64,000 nt of DNA. Origin: Strigops habroptila (taxonomy: Eukaryota > Chordata > Aves > Psittaciformes > Psittacidae). Where the stretch lies: NCBI RefSeq assembly GCF_004027225.2, contig NC_044277.2:137883057-137947056 (forward strand). Reading direction: 5' to 3'. Shown here piece by piece: positions 45,653 to 56,500 of the stretch; within the stretch, counting starts at the first letter, position 1; every line of letters begins with the position of its first letter. The notes beneath the pieces were generated by a model. It was not told the origin of the DNA. It searched no databases and worked only from the letters and a program-made list of their open reading frames with translations. Made by a program: the position numbers and the translations under genes.

Positions 45653-47611
45653 TCATTGGCTGTTTTCCCCCAAAATCAAATCCCCTTGAGGTACACATCG
45701 GACTTCCCCATCTTCCCGCATTACCCACCAAGTATATCCAGGTCCCTGAGCAAAAGCAACCCCACGAGTGGGTTTGCCTTTACCTGAAGCAGGAATAACC
45801 CAGACTGTCTTCCCCAACAAATTCTTTATGTGCACCACAGGAACTTTATCCCCCTCTACAGTACGTAAAAGTTCTGATTGGGCTGGGCCAGCCCTGTTGG
45901 CAGATCCCCTACTGTTGACCAACCAGGTGGCTTTTGGTAAATGTGTATCCCAGTGTTTGAAAGTCCCACCACCCATTGCTCTCAGTGTAGTTTTTAACAG
46001 CCCATTGTACCGTTCGATTTTCCCAGAGGCTGGTGCATGGTAGGGGATGTGGTATACCCACTCAATGCCATGCTCTTTGGCCCAAGTGTCTATGAGGTTG
46101 TTCCGGAAATGAGTCCCATTGTCTGACTCAATTCTCTCTGGGGTGCCGTGTCGCCACAAGACTTGTTTCTCAAGGCCCAGGATAGTGTTCCGGGCAGTGG
46201 CATGGGACACAGCGTATGTTTCCAGCCAGCCGGTGGTTGCTTCCACCATGGTAAGCACATAGCGCTTGCCCTGGCGGGTTGGTGTAGCTGCAGTGCTTGG
46301 AGTAGCCATATTGTCTGTTGCTGTCGGGGTTTGAATAGCTACTGTGCATGTCACTGGGGTTGGTGTAGCTGTGGTGCTTGGAGTAGCTATATTGTCTGTT
46401 GCTGTCGGGGTTTGAGTAGCTACTGTGCTTGTCACTGGGGTTGGTGTGGCTGTGGTGCTTGGAGTAGCCACATTGTCTGTTGCTGTCGGGGTTTGAGTAG
46501 CTGTTGTGCTTGTCACTGGGGTTGGTGTAACTGCTGTATTTGAAGTTGGAGTAGTTGCGTTGTCTGTTGTGGTCAGGGTTTGAGTAGCTGTTGTGCTTGT
46601 CACTGGGGTTGATGTAGCTGCTGTACTTGGAGTAGCTGTGTTGACTGTTGTGGTCAGGGTCTGAGTAGCTGCTGTGCTTGTAGTTGGCATAGCTGCGTTG
46701 TCTGTTGCTTTGCCATCAGATCCAGAGACATTTTTTTCCCTTTGAAGGTGCTGGATAGTGTTGAGCAGGGCTCTGTAGGCATAGGCCAAGCCCCAGCACG
46801 TTGCCAAAATTTGTCCCTCTCTGGTATAACCAGGACGACAGCACACCTCGTTTAAGTGTTTTACTAGTTTTTCTGGATGTTGCACTTGTTCAGTGGTGAA
46901 GTTCCAAAGCACTGGAGGGGCCCACTGGCCTAGGTACTTGCCCATACTATCCCACACACCCTGCCACTCATAACTGTCCAGCCTCAGGGAAAATCTCCTG
47001 GTGGTCCTCCTATATCGTCGTCTAACCCTAGACCAGATTCGAACCTGATACTGCTGAATTTTTGACATTAAACGAAATAGGATGTTCCTACGATGGGATG
47101 GCCGTGGGTAAAACACACTCCGTATGTTTGCCAACATGCTGATCCCCAGCACAATCAGCAGGCAGGTTTCAAGGGTACTCAAAGGCCATCTAAAACCTTC
47201 AGAACTCTCAATTGCTGTTGCAAATAGGCTGGTGGGGGAACGGGGGGTGAAAGAGAATGCTTCCTTCGTAAGTTTACCCCCCGAGGAGAAAAAAAAAGAT
47301 ATGCAATTGCTAAAATATTTCATTATATACCTCCCAATGTATAGTGGTGATGGCCACGCTGGAAGCACAAACCAGACCAGTTTCATGATCAATGAGTCTA
47401 TTGTATTACAAGTCATTACCATGAAGTACAGTGAAACAAGAACCTTAGCCCAGGCCCCCCAGCCGATAAACGCTAAAACAGCAAATAGTGGCTGTAAGTA
47501 AGGTACAACATGCTGAAACTCTGAGATCAAGCGCAACACATCTGAGAGCCAAATAATCACCATTGTGACGAGTAGTAACAATGAATGCTTATCACAAATA
47601 TGATTAAACAC
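45653..47611 (-). CDS. Retroelement fusion protein: membrane/basic N-terminal region, Thr-rich repeats, integrase core without zinc finger
   Basis: The open frame has 652 codons from a GTG at 47611; the first in-frame ATG is at 47563, giving 636 residues, and an in-frame TGA lies upstream. Counting from 47611: hydrophobic segments lie at about 10-30, 38-68 and 146-163; an Arg-rich patch (RIWSRVRRRYRRTTRR) is at 191-206; a gag-like block with WAPPVLWNF and CCRPGYTREGQILATCWGL spans about 210-290; a Thr-rich repeat array spans about 308-445; an integrase core spans about 446-560, and an SH3-like C-terminal part runs to 652. Integrase D497 and E533 are separated by 35 residues, the D,35,E spacing. 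The first catalytic Asp position is Glu (E457, in MVEATTGW). The HHCC zinc finger, protease and reverse transcriptase are absent. I recognise it as avian ERVL-like; the role of the N-terminal part is unknown to me. Confidence 0.85.
   Translation of the reverse strand: MFNHICDKHSLLLLVTMVIIWLSDVLRLISEFQHVVPYLQPLFAVLAFIGWGAWAKVLVSLYFMVMTCNTIDSLIMKLVWFVLPAWPSPLYIGRYIMKYFSNCISFFFSSGGKLTKEAFSFTPRSPTSLFATAIESSEGFRWPLSTLETCLLIVLGISMLANIRSVFYPRPSHRRNILFRLMSKIQQYQVRIWSRVRRRYRRTTRRFSLRLDSYEWQGVWDSMGKYLGQWAPPVLWNFTTEQVQHPEKLVKHLNEVCCRPGYTREGQILATCWGLAYAYRALLNTIQHLQREKNVSGSDGKATDNAAMPTTSTAATQTLTTTVNTATPSTAATSTPVTSTTATQTLTTTDNATTPTSNTAVTPTPVTSTTATQTPTATDNVATPSTTATPTPVTSTVATQTPTATDNIATPSTTATPTPVTCTVAIQTPTATDNMATPSTAATPTRQGKRYVLTMVEATTGWLETYAVSHATARNTILGLEKQVLWRHGTPERIESDNGTHFRNNLIDTWAKEHGIEWVYHIPYHAPASGKIERYNGLLKTTLRAMGGGTFKHWDTHLPKATWLVNSRGSANRAGPAQSELLRTVEGDKVPVVHIKNLLGKTVWVIPASGKGKPTRGVAFAQGPGYTWWVMREDGEVRCVPQGDLILGENSQ
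46277..46690 (-). repeat. 81-base coding tandem repeats (Thr-rich)
   Basis: About five copies of an 81-base unit encode a 27-residue repeat, for example TPTPVTSTVATQTPTATDN followed by IATPSTTA. Copies nearest the integrase are the most alike; those toward the N-terminal side have drifted. The period is multiple-of-three, so copy number can change without breaking the frame. Thr/Ser/Pro content resembles a mucin-like linker. Confidence 0.9.
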
Positions 47612-47647
47612 ACTCTGGTCAGATCTGTCGTTATCTCAACCTTTCGA

Positions 47648-47665
47648 GCCCCACGTTGGGCGCCA
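47648..47665 (-). other. Primer-binding site, tRNA-Lys type
   Basis: The minus strand reads TGGCGCCCAACGTGGGGC, the known 18-base complement to the 3' end of tRNA-Lys(1,2) used by several retroviruses. It lies eight bases from the end of the 5' LTR. Confidence 0.9.
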
Positions 47666-47673
47666 AAAAGAAC

Positions 47674-48248
47674 TGTCGTGGTTTGAGCCCAGCCGGTAAC
47701 TCAGAACCACACAGCCGCTCGCTCACTCCCCCCCCCCCCCCTTCTTCCTCCCCCCCGCTCCCGGAGGGATGGGGAGGAGAATGGGAAGAATGCAACTCCC
47801 ACGGGTTGAGATAAGAGCAGTCCCGCAACTAAGGTATAACACAAAACCACTACTGCTACCACCAATGATAATAACGATTAGTGAAATAACAAGGGGAGAG
47901 GATACAATTGCTCACCACCCGCCGACCGATACCCAGCCCGACCCGAGCAGTGATCTGGGCCTTCCGGGTAACTCCCCCCGGTTTATATACTGGGCATGAC
48001 GTGCTGTGGTATGGAATACCCCTTTGGCTAGTTTGGGTCAGGTGTCCTGTCTCTGCTTCCTCCCGGCTTCCCCTCCTCCCTGGCAAAGCATGAGATTGAG
48101 AAAGTCCTTGGTTGGAATAAACATTACTTAGCAACAACTAAAAACATCGGTGTTATCAGCGTTGTTCCCAGGCTGAAAGTTAAAAAACACAGCACTGCAC
48201 CAGCTACTAAGCAGGAGAAAAATGACTGCTATAGCTGAACCCAGGACA
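47674..48248 (-). repeat. 5' LTR of the ERVL-like element
   Basis: The 575-base LTR begins TGTCC and ends GGACA... read inversely as TGTC/GACA termini. On the minus strand a TATATAAA box lies at 47989-47982, a likely U3 promoter. It carries a run of 14 C (plus strand). The one base change from the other LTR is T at 48096 (plus strand), where the 3' LTR has C. Confidence 0.95.
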
Positions 48249-48253
48249 TCCTC
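48249..48253. repeat. Target-site duplication, right copy (TCCTC)
   Basis: The TCCTC directly after the LTR ending at 48248 matches 44643-44647, showing that both ends of the insertion are intact. Confidence 0.85.
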
Positions 48254-48854
48254 TCTTCAGCTCATTTCAATTTAATCATCTGCTGCAGGTAACCTTTAAA
48301 CCATGAAATCTTTTTGACAGTAGCTACTTTAGGTGTTTTGATGATGGATAATTTTAACGGGCCTAGATGCAGCAATAGATAGTGTGTCCTGTAGCAAATT
48401 AAGATTTTTTAAAATTAATAGAGCCAAAGATTAATTCCATCTATTTGTATTTTGTTTGTACAGGTTTCATTTTATGTACTTGTTTGGAGTCATCTCTTTT
48501 TATCACATACCACACTGAGCTGATCTGGGACTACTTACTGCTAATTACTGCTTTATTATTGGTAGCTGCAAACATTAAAAGGAAAATAGATATCTCTCTA
48601 TTGCTAAACTATTAAGTGGGTAAATTGACCAACATATTAAACCAGAATGCTTTCTCTCTAAAATGGTCCCTTTATCTTAATCAAGCGATGTAATGGTCCA
48701 GAGTTTGAATTAAAAAACCTGAATATTTAGGCTCGCAAGCTCAGAGTTAGTTACAATCTGCTAAGCAAAGCCTGGAGATGCTAGTAGAGTGCTTATTTTG
48801 AAGCCTACTTCTGAAGTGGTGCAACATACTTTTGAGAGCCCAATGCACCAGGCA
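48254..48854. other. Intergenic, no gene seen
   Basis: AT-rich sequence between the retroelement and a CR1 copy. Nothing recognisable. Confidence 0.65.
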
Positions 48855-49785
48855 GGATGACAGAGCAGCTGAGGCTGGAAGGCACCTCAGGAGCTAGCCT
48901 AGTCCAGCCCACCTGCTCAAAGCAGGGACAGTTAGAGCAGGGCCATGTCCAGCCTGGTTTTGAGGATCTCCAAGAGTGAAGATTCCAGAACCTCTCTGGG
49001 TAACCTGTGCCAGTGCTCAGCCACCCTCACTGTAATAAATTTCTTACATTTAAATGGAATTTCTTGTATTTAAATTTGTGCCCATTGCCTCTTATCCTTT
49101 CAATGGACACTAATGAGAAAAGTCTGCGTTCCTTTTCTGCATTCCCCCATCAGGTACTTCAGCTCATTGATAAGGCTGAACAGTCACAGCTCTATCATCC
49201 TCTCCTCTTATGTCAGGTGCTCCAGTTCCTTCATCATCATTGCAGCCCTTCATTGCACTTCCTCCAGTACGTCCATGGTTCTCATGCACTGGGGAGGCCA
49301 GAACTGAACCCAGCACTGTGCTGGTGCTGTGCACCAGCGCTGTGTAGAGGGGAAAGCTCATCTCCCACAATCTGCTGCTGATGCTCTTACAAATGCAGCC
49401 CACAATGCTTTTGGCCTTCTTTGATGCAAGGGCAGCTGGTCCATCGGACCACTAGGTCTTTTTCTAGCAAGCTACTTTCCAGCTAGTTAGTCTGAGGGAA
49501 TGCTGTGTGGGGTTATCCCTCGTTAGGTACAGGACTTGGAATTCCCCTTTGTTGAACTCCATGAGGTTCCTGTCAGCCCATTTCTCCAGCCTGTGTAGGT
49601 CTCTCTGGGTGGCAGCACACCCATTTGGCGTAGCAACTGCACCTTCCAGCCAGCTTGCTGAGTCCTCTATCCCATCGTCCAGGCCATTAATGAAAATGTT
49701 AAACTGGTCCCAGAGTAGATCTCTGGGGTACTCCATTAGTGTCTGGCCTCCAGATGGACTTCATGCCGGTGATCAGAACATTATT
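48855..49785 (-). mobile_element. CR1 LINE fragment, about 0.9 kb, minus orientation
   Basis: Read on the minus strand it runs from the end of the reverse-transcriptase region (the minus translation at 49736-49464 includes INGLDDGIEDSASWLEG, a CR1-type peptide) through the 3' UTR to GGCTGGAAGGCACCTCAG-type sequence reversed at 48865. It is the longest CR1 copy here. Frames are broken. Confidence 0.85.
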
Positions 49786-52364
49786 CTCTGCATCGTATAC
49801 AGACAAGGTTTGGGAATCAATAAGATATTGAAAGATCTATCAGAGCTGGAAATATAATTCTGTAACTGTTGCTTTCTATCTCATGTACAGCCCATGAGAT
49901 ATCATGGTCTGTCCCACTGACTTTTCTGAGCAGAATCTCATTACCCATAAGTCAAAACTGGTTTATAAGGATAGGCTCTAAGTTTCTTAATACTGACGCA
50001 ACCGAATCTGATCTACATCCCCTAAATCAACCTTAGATTTTTTAATATTTCTTTTAAGCACAACTTCAATTTAACTGCTAGGTGAGGGATATTACCCATT
50101 CTCACCCTTTGTATCAGAACATGAGAGAATTTCCTCTGTCCCCTTGCTTGGAAGAGGAGGAGATTTAAAACCTTTGTCACGGTTGGAAATCAGTTTTTAT
50201 CAGTGCTTTTCCTATATTAGTGTAGGCAAATTACTCATAACACATGCCCTTCTAAGCATAGTACATGGGGGTGGAGTTTATAACAATAGATCTCCTTGAA
50301 TTTCTTTCAATAACAGAGAGAGGAAATTACCTTTACTTGAAGGTTTCAAATGAATTTAGAAGTAACAAAAAAGAGAAAGATTTATAAGCCAGATGTGCTA
50401 AGAGAAGCAGATTCCTGAGACTGTTAGCAAATAGTACAGGCAGTCTACCACTGCAACAAAGTCAATGAGTAGTAGTTTTTCTATTCAAAGCTGGTTTACA
50501 GACATTCTCTTTGTAATTCAGCAATATAAGACAGAATGAGAGTAGAGGACATGCTCTTTGTTCTGTGTTATGCAGCTTAAACGTGCATGGAAGAGAGTGT
50601 GCAGAATGACAATTAATGAAACCCTGGAAAATAACAGAACATGTTCCCCCAGAGGCAACTGTAATATCCAACTAGATGAAGTTGCATTTGGGATTGTCTG
50701 CAACGTCATACTTCTAATGGGAGCCAATAATTTTTCCTTAATTCAATTAATTAGTCTTTGTTGCTCCTCTGATTGGCAATGAGTGTGCTGGTTCTGGTGA
50801 TTGTGTTTTGAATGTCAGTGCCTATATTTTGGGAAGTGGTCTCACTCCCATGGGCCACCTCACCTAAAATAAGCATAAGGAAGACTGAAGATGTATTTAC
50901 TGTTGAGATCCACAAATTTTGCAGGCCCCATAGAAAGAACTTGTGCCTGGTCACCATGTCGCTGGGACATTCTTATATATGTACTGAATGATTTGCTCCT
51001 GGTCTGGTGGCACTCTCCTCTTCTGAAACACCTAAAAAAGAAAGCATTGTTGTTCATACTACGTTTCTGACCCTGGGGTTTACTGGCTGATAGCCAGGTT
51101 AATTTCCAGCACACTAATCTGTACTGGGATGTTATGGATTCCAGTCCTGTACTGGGTCCAATCAGCCTGTGCCTCATGGGGGATGCTATAGGCTAGCTTT
51201 AGAAAGAGGTGTGCTTTAAGATTTCTGGAAAGGAGCTTAATGTTTCTTTCACTTAAGCCCAGTAGGTCTTCAGAGCAAATCTTTAAAATCCTCCAGTTAA
51301 AGAGTGCATGCTTTGTTTTCTGGCCATGTTCAGTATAACAAACTTTGGAGGCATTTCCACCTCTAGTACATGCTCTTGATGAGATGGGCTTACCATGGCG
51401 TTTGTGTCTGTGACATCTGGTAACCTCTGCCAGAACAGTTTCAGACCACCTAAAGCCTGTTCCCTGTGCCATGTGGTGCCTAGAGAGCTCCTCATACTGA
51501 GACTCTTCTAAAACATTTCCAGTTATTTCTGTTATGAACAGTATTAAATATTTAAACTCATCATCAAATGTGAATCCTATGGGAGGAAATTTAAGAGATC
51601 TGCTCGAAGCTGCTGCTTTGTGGATTAACTATTTCTGCCCTGAGCACTACTGTTTGTCCATCTCTAATGGGCGACACTGAGGGCCCAATGCAGAGCCATC
51701 AGAAACCATAGAAGAGCATCTTCTGAAACTGGACAAAACTGGTGAGCCTCTGCCTACTGACAGAGAGTAGTCACTCCTACTCTCTAAATGTGTGTCAAAC
51801 TCAGTTGGGGTTGACCGGTTAGCCTCAGGGTTAAAGTGAAGTTTTGACCGCAGTCACATCCATGTCAATAGTTTTGCATGAAGACCTTTTTTCTGCGTTT
51901 TAGGACAGGGACTATTTCCCCTGGTATCCTGCGGTGGTTCCCCCTGAGCAGTGAAAATCGTGAGCGAAATGAGTGTGATCACACGGTGGCAGCAAATTCT
52001 CAGTTATCTGAGGCGCTCGGGCACCCACAGTGCCCTCAATGATTACCCTCAGTCATCATTTTCCTTTTCAAACCATCACCCAGCCACTGCTTACAGAGGA
52101 ATAGAGCAGAGAAAGGAAGAAAGACGCTAAACAGACTTCATCCAGCCTTTGCTTTTTCCTTCGGTTCTACTTTGCGAATAAAAATCAAGTCTAGACTGAC
52201 TTGCTGAAGCGCACAGAATTTGGAGAAGGCCGAAGCTATGATCTTAAATCATCAGGCTGACACACAGATGGAGTAGTAAAGAGGGGAAATTATTCTGTAT
52301 TTCCTAAGCAGCATATTGGTACACAATTGCCAAAAGGAACACAAATTGTTCTAAGATACTTTAG
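49786..52364. other. Intergenic, no gene seen
   Basis: The longest frame is 130 codons on the minus strand (51080-51472); it has no recognisable domain and low protein-like character. I treat it as chance. Confidence 0.6.
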
Positions 52365-52506
52365 AATGCCCCATCCCTGGCAGTGTTCAAGCCCAGGTTG
52401 GTCAGGGCCTAGAGCGACATGGTCTAAGGTGAGGCGTCTCTGCTCATGGCAGGGAGATTGGACCTAGATGATCTTAAGGTCCTTTCCAACCCAAACCATT
52501 CTATAA
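52365..52506 (+). mobile_element. CR1 LINE 3' end
   Basis: The copy contains CCCCATCCCTGGCAGTGTTC, CGACATGGTCTAAGGTGAGG and CTAGATGATCTTAAGGTCCT, and ends CCAAACCATTCTATAAG. It is about 140 bases and the terminal octamer is degraded. Confidence 0.92.
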
Positions 52507-53505
52507 GAAAAGCCAAAACCAAAAAAGCCCCTGCCCTTCTGCCATAGGTACAATCCTACTGATTTTGCTTCATTTGTATCTCCTGGTTCTATAGAAATGA
52601 AGAGGACTAAATACTGCATTATTCTTAATCTTGTAGTGCCAGGATGGAATAAATGAAAATTATCAATGTTGTTGATGGACTAGTGAAGTTAGTTCATTCC
52701 TAGATTCAAAACTAACCAGATACCTAGAGTTGCTCAGTGTTGTAATTTTCACTATTTGTTCTCGTAGGTGCCATTGTGTCAGACAGCAAGGTAGGATTTT
52801 TCAAAGCCAGGAACAAATCCATTTTCACTCACGCTCTGAGAGAAGGGTATAAACAGGTATATGTGAATGCACAGAATACAGAAATTCATCTACCATCTGC
52901 TGCTTAAGTAACAGGAATGCAAAATGTAGTCTAAGTTGCGGTAGGAAAATGACAACAAGTGGCTTTGCTGTTAGGTTTACAAGCACATTTGGGGAATGCT
53001 GTGTGACATGCATGGTGCAGTTGCAACAGTGAGCTTCCCCTTTGGCAAGGCCTAGACTAGTGATGTTGCTTCCTAGTGCGCATGGGCTCCTTTTGTTTGC
53101 ACTGTGTGATTGCACATAGATTTTTACATAGGTGATATTAGAACTGACAAGCTATCTGCTTTTTAAAAGTATCATTGGATGTCTCACCTTTTCCAAAATT
53201 CCAGCTAAGTAAATCTGATTTTTGGCAATGATCTTGAGAACTATCGAGCACATGGGTTCTTTAAAAACCAGAGTGCTCTGGCTATCTGGTACTACAAAAC
53301 AGGCGATACATTGATAAACAAAAGCTAAAGCAGTGTTATTATCCACACCTGCCTTCATCTGCAGTTGGCTTATTTCCCTTCACCTGGAATCTACATGTTT
53401 CCAGGGAGATAAGGAAAAAGGATAACACAGGTTAAGCTGGCTTAATTTATGCATCTGGCAGCCTACAGAGAGTCTGCACCAATTTCTTTGCCTGCTGGCT
53501 TTACT

Positions 53506-53573
53506 GATACTAAGCAGTAAGTATCTAAGCAGTAAGTATCTTACTGCTTATACTAAGCAGTAAGAATTGAATT
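53506..53573. repeat. Local repeat cluster with inverted copy
   Basis: TAAGCAGTAAG(TATC) occurs three times in direct orientation, and once inverted as CTTACTGCTTA, within 70 bases. A direct and the inverted copy can form a short hairpin. Confidence 0.75.
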
Positions 53574-56500
53574 AAAACCCTTAGATACTCAAGCCAGAAG
53601 TGTAAATCAGGAAAAAGCACAAATAAACAAATAAATGGAAGGGAAAGTTTTGTGCTACCGTAAGATGAACATTATTTGAATATAGGGGAATTATTCCAGG
53701 ATGTATTTGCTAGGTTAAAACAATCTGTATTTTATTCCACCTCTAAATATGAATGAATATAAATACGAACGAGGAGGTACAGGCACTTAATAGGCTGTTA
53801 GATTCGGGGATGTTTAAATAATTCAGCTTCTTCAGCAGCTGGGAAACCATGTGTAGCTTGTAATGTTTGATCAAGTGAGCTGCCTGACATGACAGAAGAA
53901 CAGTTTGAACTCATACTTTTGGGGTGCCCATAATGATTTTAGTGTGTTAATACATTGAAGGATGAAAGACATGACCTTGAAGAATTACTTTCGTTTTTCA
54001 TGTGTAAAACAATGATGTAAATTCTATCGTTCTTAAAAGCCAATTATAAGGTCTTTTGTTCTATACTGCTGCCAGAAGTTTCTGGAGCATAAAATTATGG
54101 AGGATAACATTGTCTGATAACAGGACATACGAAGGGCAAAGACATTTCTGAACCTTCTCAAAGAATGGAGGAAATCTTTGAGCAAATACTTGCAGACTTT
54201 GATCACTTTTTAAAGTCTGAGTAATGTACTGAATTTCATTGGAAGTGTGCCACGTGGAAAGTATACTGATAAACACTAGAAAGTAGCTGAACATACATAG
54301 AAGACTGTGTGCAACAGAGGATTTTTGAGCTGGGCAGATGTTATGAACTATATAAAAGTAGTCATTTTAAGCAGAGGCTTAAACATCTCCTGAAGGATGA
54401 GCATCTAGTAGAAACCCTGTCCTGCCTTTCACATCTGCTGAGATTGATTTCAGAGCATCCTTACATGGCTTTGTCAGTAGGTTAGCACTAGCATCCCTAC
54501 AATGATATGTGTGGGACCAAAACAGCTTTTCCTAAGGTGCTTCTGATATGAAATGTCTATAAGGAAAATGAAAAGTTCTCTGTGAGACTCCAGAGAACAA
54601 GGTTTAAATAGGTTGCACGAACATGAAGATTTCCCTCTGTCCATTTACTGTATGAAATTTATGAAACATATTCATTTTTAGAGGCCAGCCATTTGAAATT
54701 TATAGTCTTTGTCTGAATAAGAGAATTAAATAGCACTTTTTTATCATACAAGTTACAAATGGTTTATATCATAAACCATTATATAGCCATTTTAATTGTT
54801 TATAGTAGCAAGGCTGCTACCAATAAACATGTGTCCTGCTGCTTTATATCATAGAGCTTACATGGTAAAGATGCTGATAAAAAACGAACATGAACAGATA
54901 CAGTACCTCTGTGAAACATCCTGCTGTGGTCCTTAGTCTCTGTCAACATCTTGATGTTGAGTGGTGAAATTGAAAAGTGCCACAGTCTGCTGGTGGAGGC
55001 TTTCATAGAGCTTTACAATATAAAAGCTTTCTTCTGCTTTCCAGCTCTTTTTAAAGTATACTTGATGAGTGATAAATAAAGCAGAATGTAATGCAATCTC
55101 TATATATGAATTTTTCAGGCAGGAGTGTACTTCCTCTGCATTTCTAAAACTCTAATAGCTGAAAATCATTATCTCCTGTATGTGCAAACAGAAGAGCTGG
55201 TGTTGGCCGATGTTACAGTTGCCTCATCAGCCCATAATATCTAATCAAAGATCAAGCAAACAATAAAAAAATTAACATAGAAAACAGGATGTGGAGATGA
55301 AGAATGTCCAGATGAAGGAAGACGGCACTTTTTGCAGTGGGACGTGAACCTGTTTTGGAGCAGCCTTATGTGCTGCTCAGAAGTCCTTGTGGGGGTCTTG
55401 TCCTCCAGGGGTAGAGGTAAGGCAAATGTTTGTGGTGCTGAAGGCCATAGCCATAGCAGCACCCTCCAATGTCTGCCAGGACTCCCATGTGTCCCTTTGA
55501 GAAACACCTCTCCAAACTCTGTATTCCTTTTTTCTTTACCTCCTTTTCACGTGCAGTCACTTGCAGCTATATGTGGAGATTGTCCAGTAATTTCATGTGG
55601 GTCTTTAGACATCTTCTTTTTAAGCAATGATAGTGGTTTTTTGTTTGTGCCAGTGTGATCTAAAACCGGCATGTGCTGAATCTGGGATTAACAAGGCTTT
55701 TTTGTGTCAGTTTTTAATAGGAATTTTAAATATGTTAATTATATCTAGCTTTTATTGTAAAAATCAGTTATGTGTAATTTAGATTATGGTTTCATAGGTC
55801 AATAATGATAGAACATTTATAAGGTTTTCTGTATTAATACTTATGATAATGGATTATGATTTTTATTTTAAAATCTGTCATCATGCAGTAAGTGTTTCTG
55901 AGATTCATTATGCATAAATATTATATGAGGCACACATTTTTGAGAATACATCAAACATTTTGAATTAAATGGCAGTTTCTGCTTGCACTAATGAGCAAGT
56001 AAAGAAAATTTCTAAGCTATAAACTCCACTCTGTGAGGGATAATAAATAGCTTTTCTTAAAGTATTAGAAATGGCTAATTTATAGTTTAACCTGAACTTA
56101 CTGGATAGCTGCTCTGTCCCACTTACAGACAATTCAAAATCCTTTTTAGTTATGGCAGAGAAAAGTGTGCCTAATTGATAGGACATCTTAGCTGCTGTGC
56201 TACATCCAGGCAGTCATTCATAGTTCTTAACTAATATTCAGCTCTTTTGCAGAGTAACTGATACATTACTTACTAACAACAAAAATTAATCAGAGAGTGT
56301 CCAAAATAAAAATCAATTGTTTGCGATTTGGGTAATTTCCTTATTCATTGTTGCCCATATAATGAAGCTATACCAGTTATTAAATCTCTGTTTATTATGA
56401 CAAAGTTCCCTTTCCAGTCCATGGCCAAGTATATATAAATGAAGTAGGAGTAAAGCTGTTGTAACTCAGTACTGTTTAGTTCTGAGGAAATGTGTGCTAA

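Larger units (their letters stand above)
44648..48248 (-). mobile_element. Complete LTR retroelement of avian ERVL-like type, non-autonomous
   Basis: The element reads on the minus strand. Its order is 5' LTR (47674-48248), tRNA-Lys type primer-binding site (47648-47665), one long open frame (47611-45653), polypurine tract (45229-45237) and 3' LTR (44648-45224). It is flanked by the 5-base duplication TCCTC. The LTRs start TGTCCTGGGTTCAGC, as I remember for avian ERVL LTRs. At 3.6 kb it is far shorter than an autonomous element and lacks protease, reverse transcriptase, RNase H and any envelope-like frame. The LTRs differ by one substitution and by two bases in a poly-C run, so the insertion is young. 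It lies about 1.6 kb past OXSM, antisense to it. Confidence 0.93.

Noticed and set aside
46148-46543. Cys/Trp-rich repeated protein on the plus strand (131 codons)
   Set aside because: It is the antisense reading of the 81-base Thr-rich repeats of the retroelement. The regularity comes from the coding repeat on the other strand.
46277-46690. Repeat array considered as a CRISPR-like or satellite array
   Set aside because: The units are contiguous without spacers, have a period of 81 bases and stay in frame inside a retroelement gene. This is a eukaryotic coding repeat.
44648-48248. Two LTRs read as a segmental duplication or an assembly duplicate
   Set aside because: The TSD, PBS, PPT and internal integrase frame place both copies as LTRs of one inserted element.
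51080-51472. 130-codon minus-strand frame
   Set aside because: No recognisable motif, no paired splice sites and overlapping frames of similar size on the same strand. Most likely chance.
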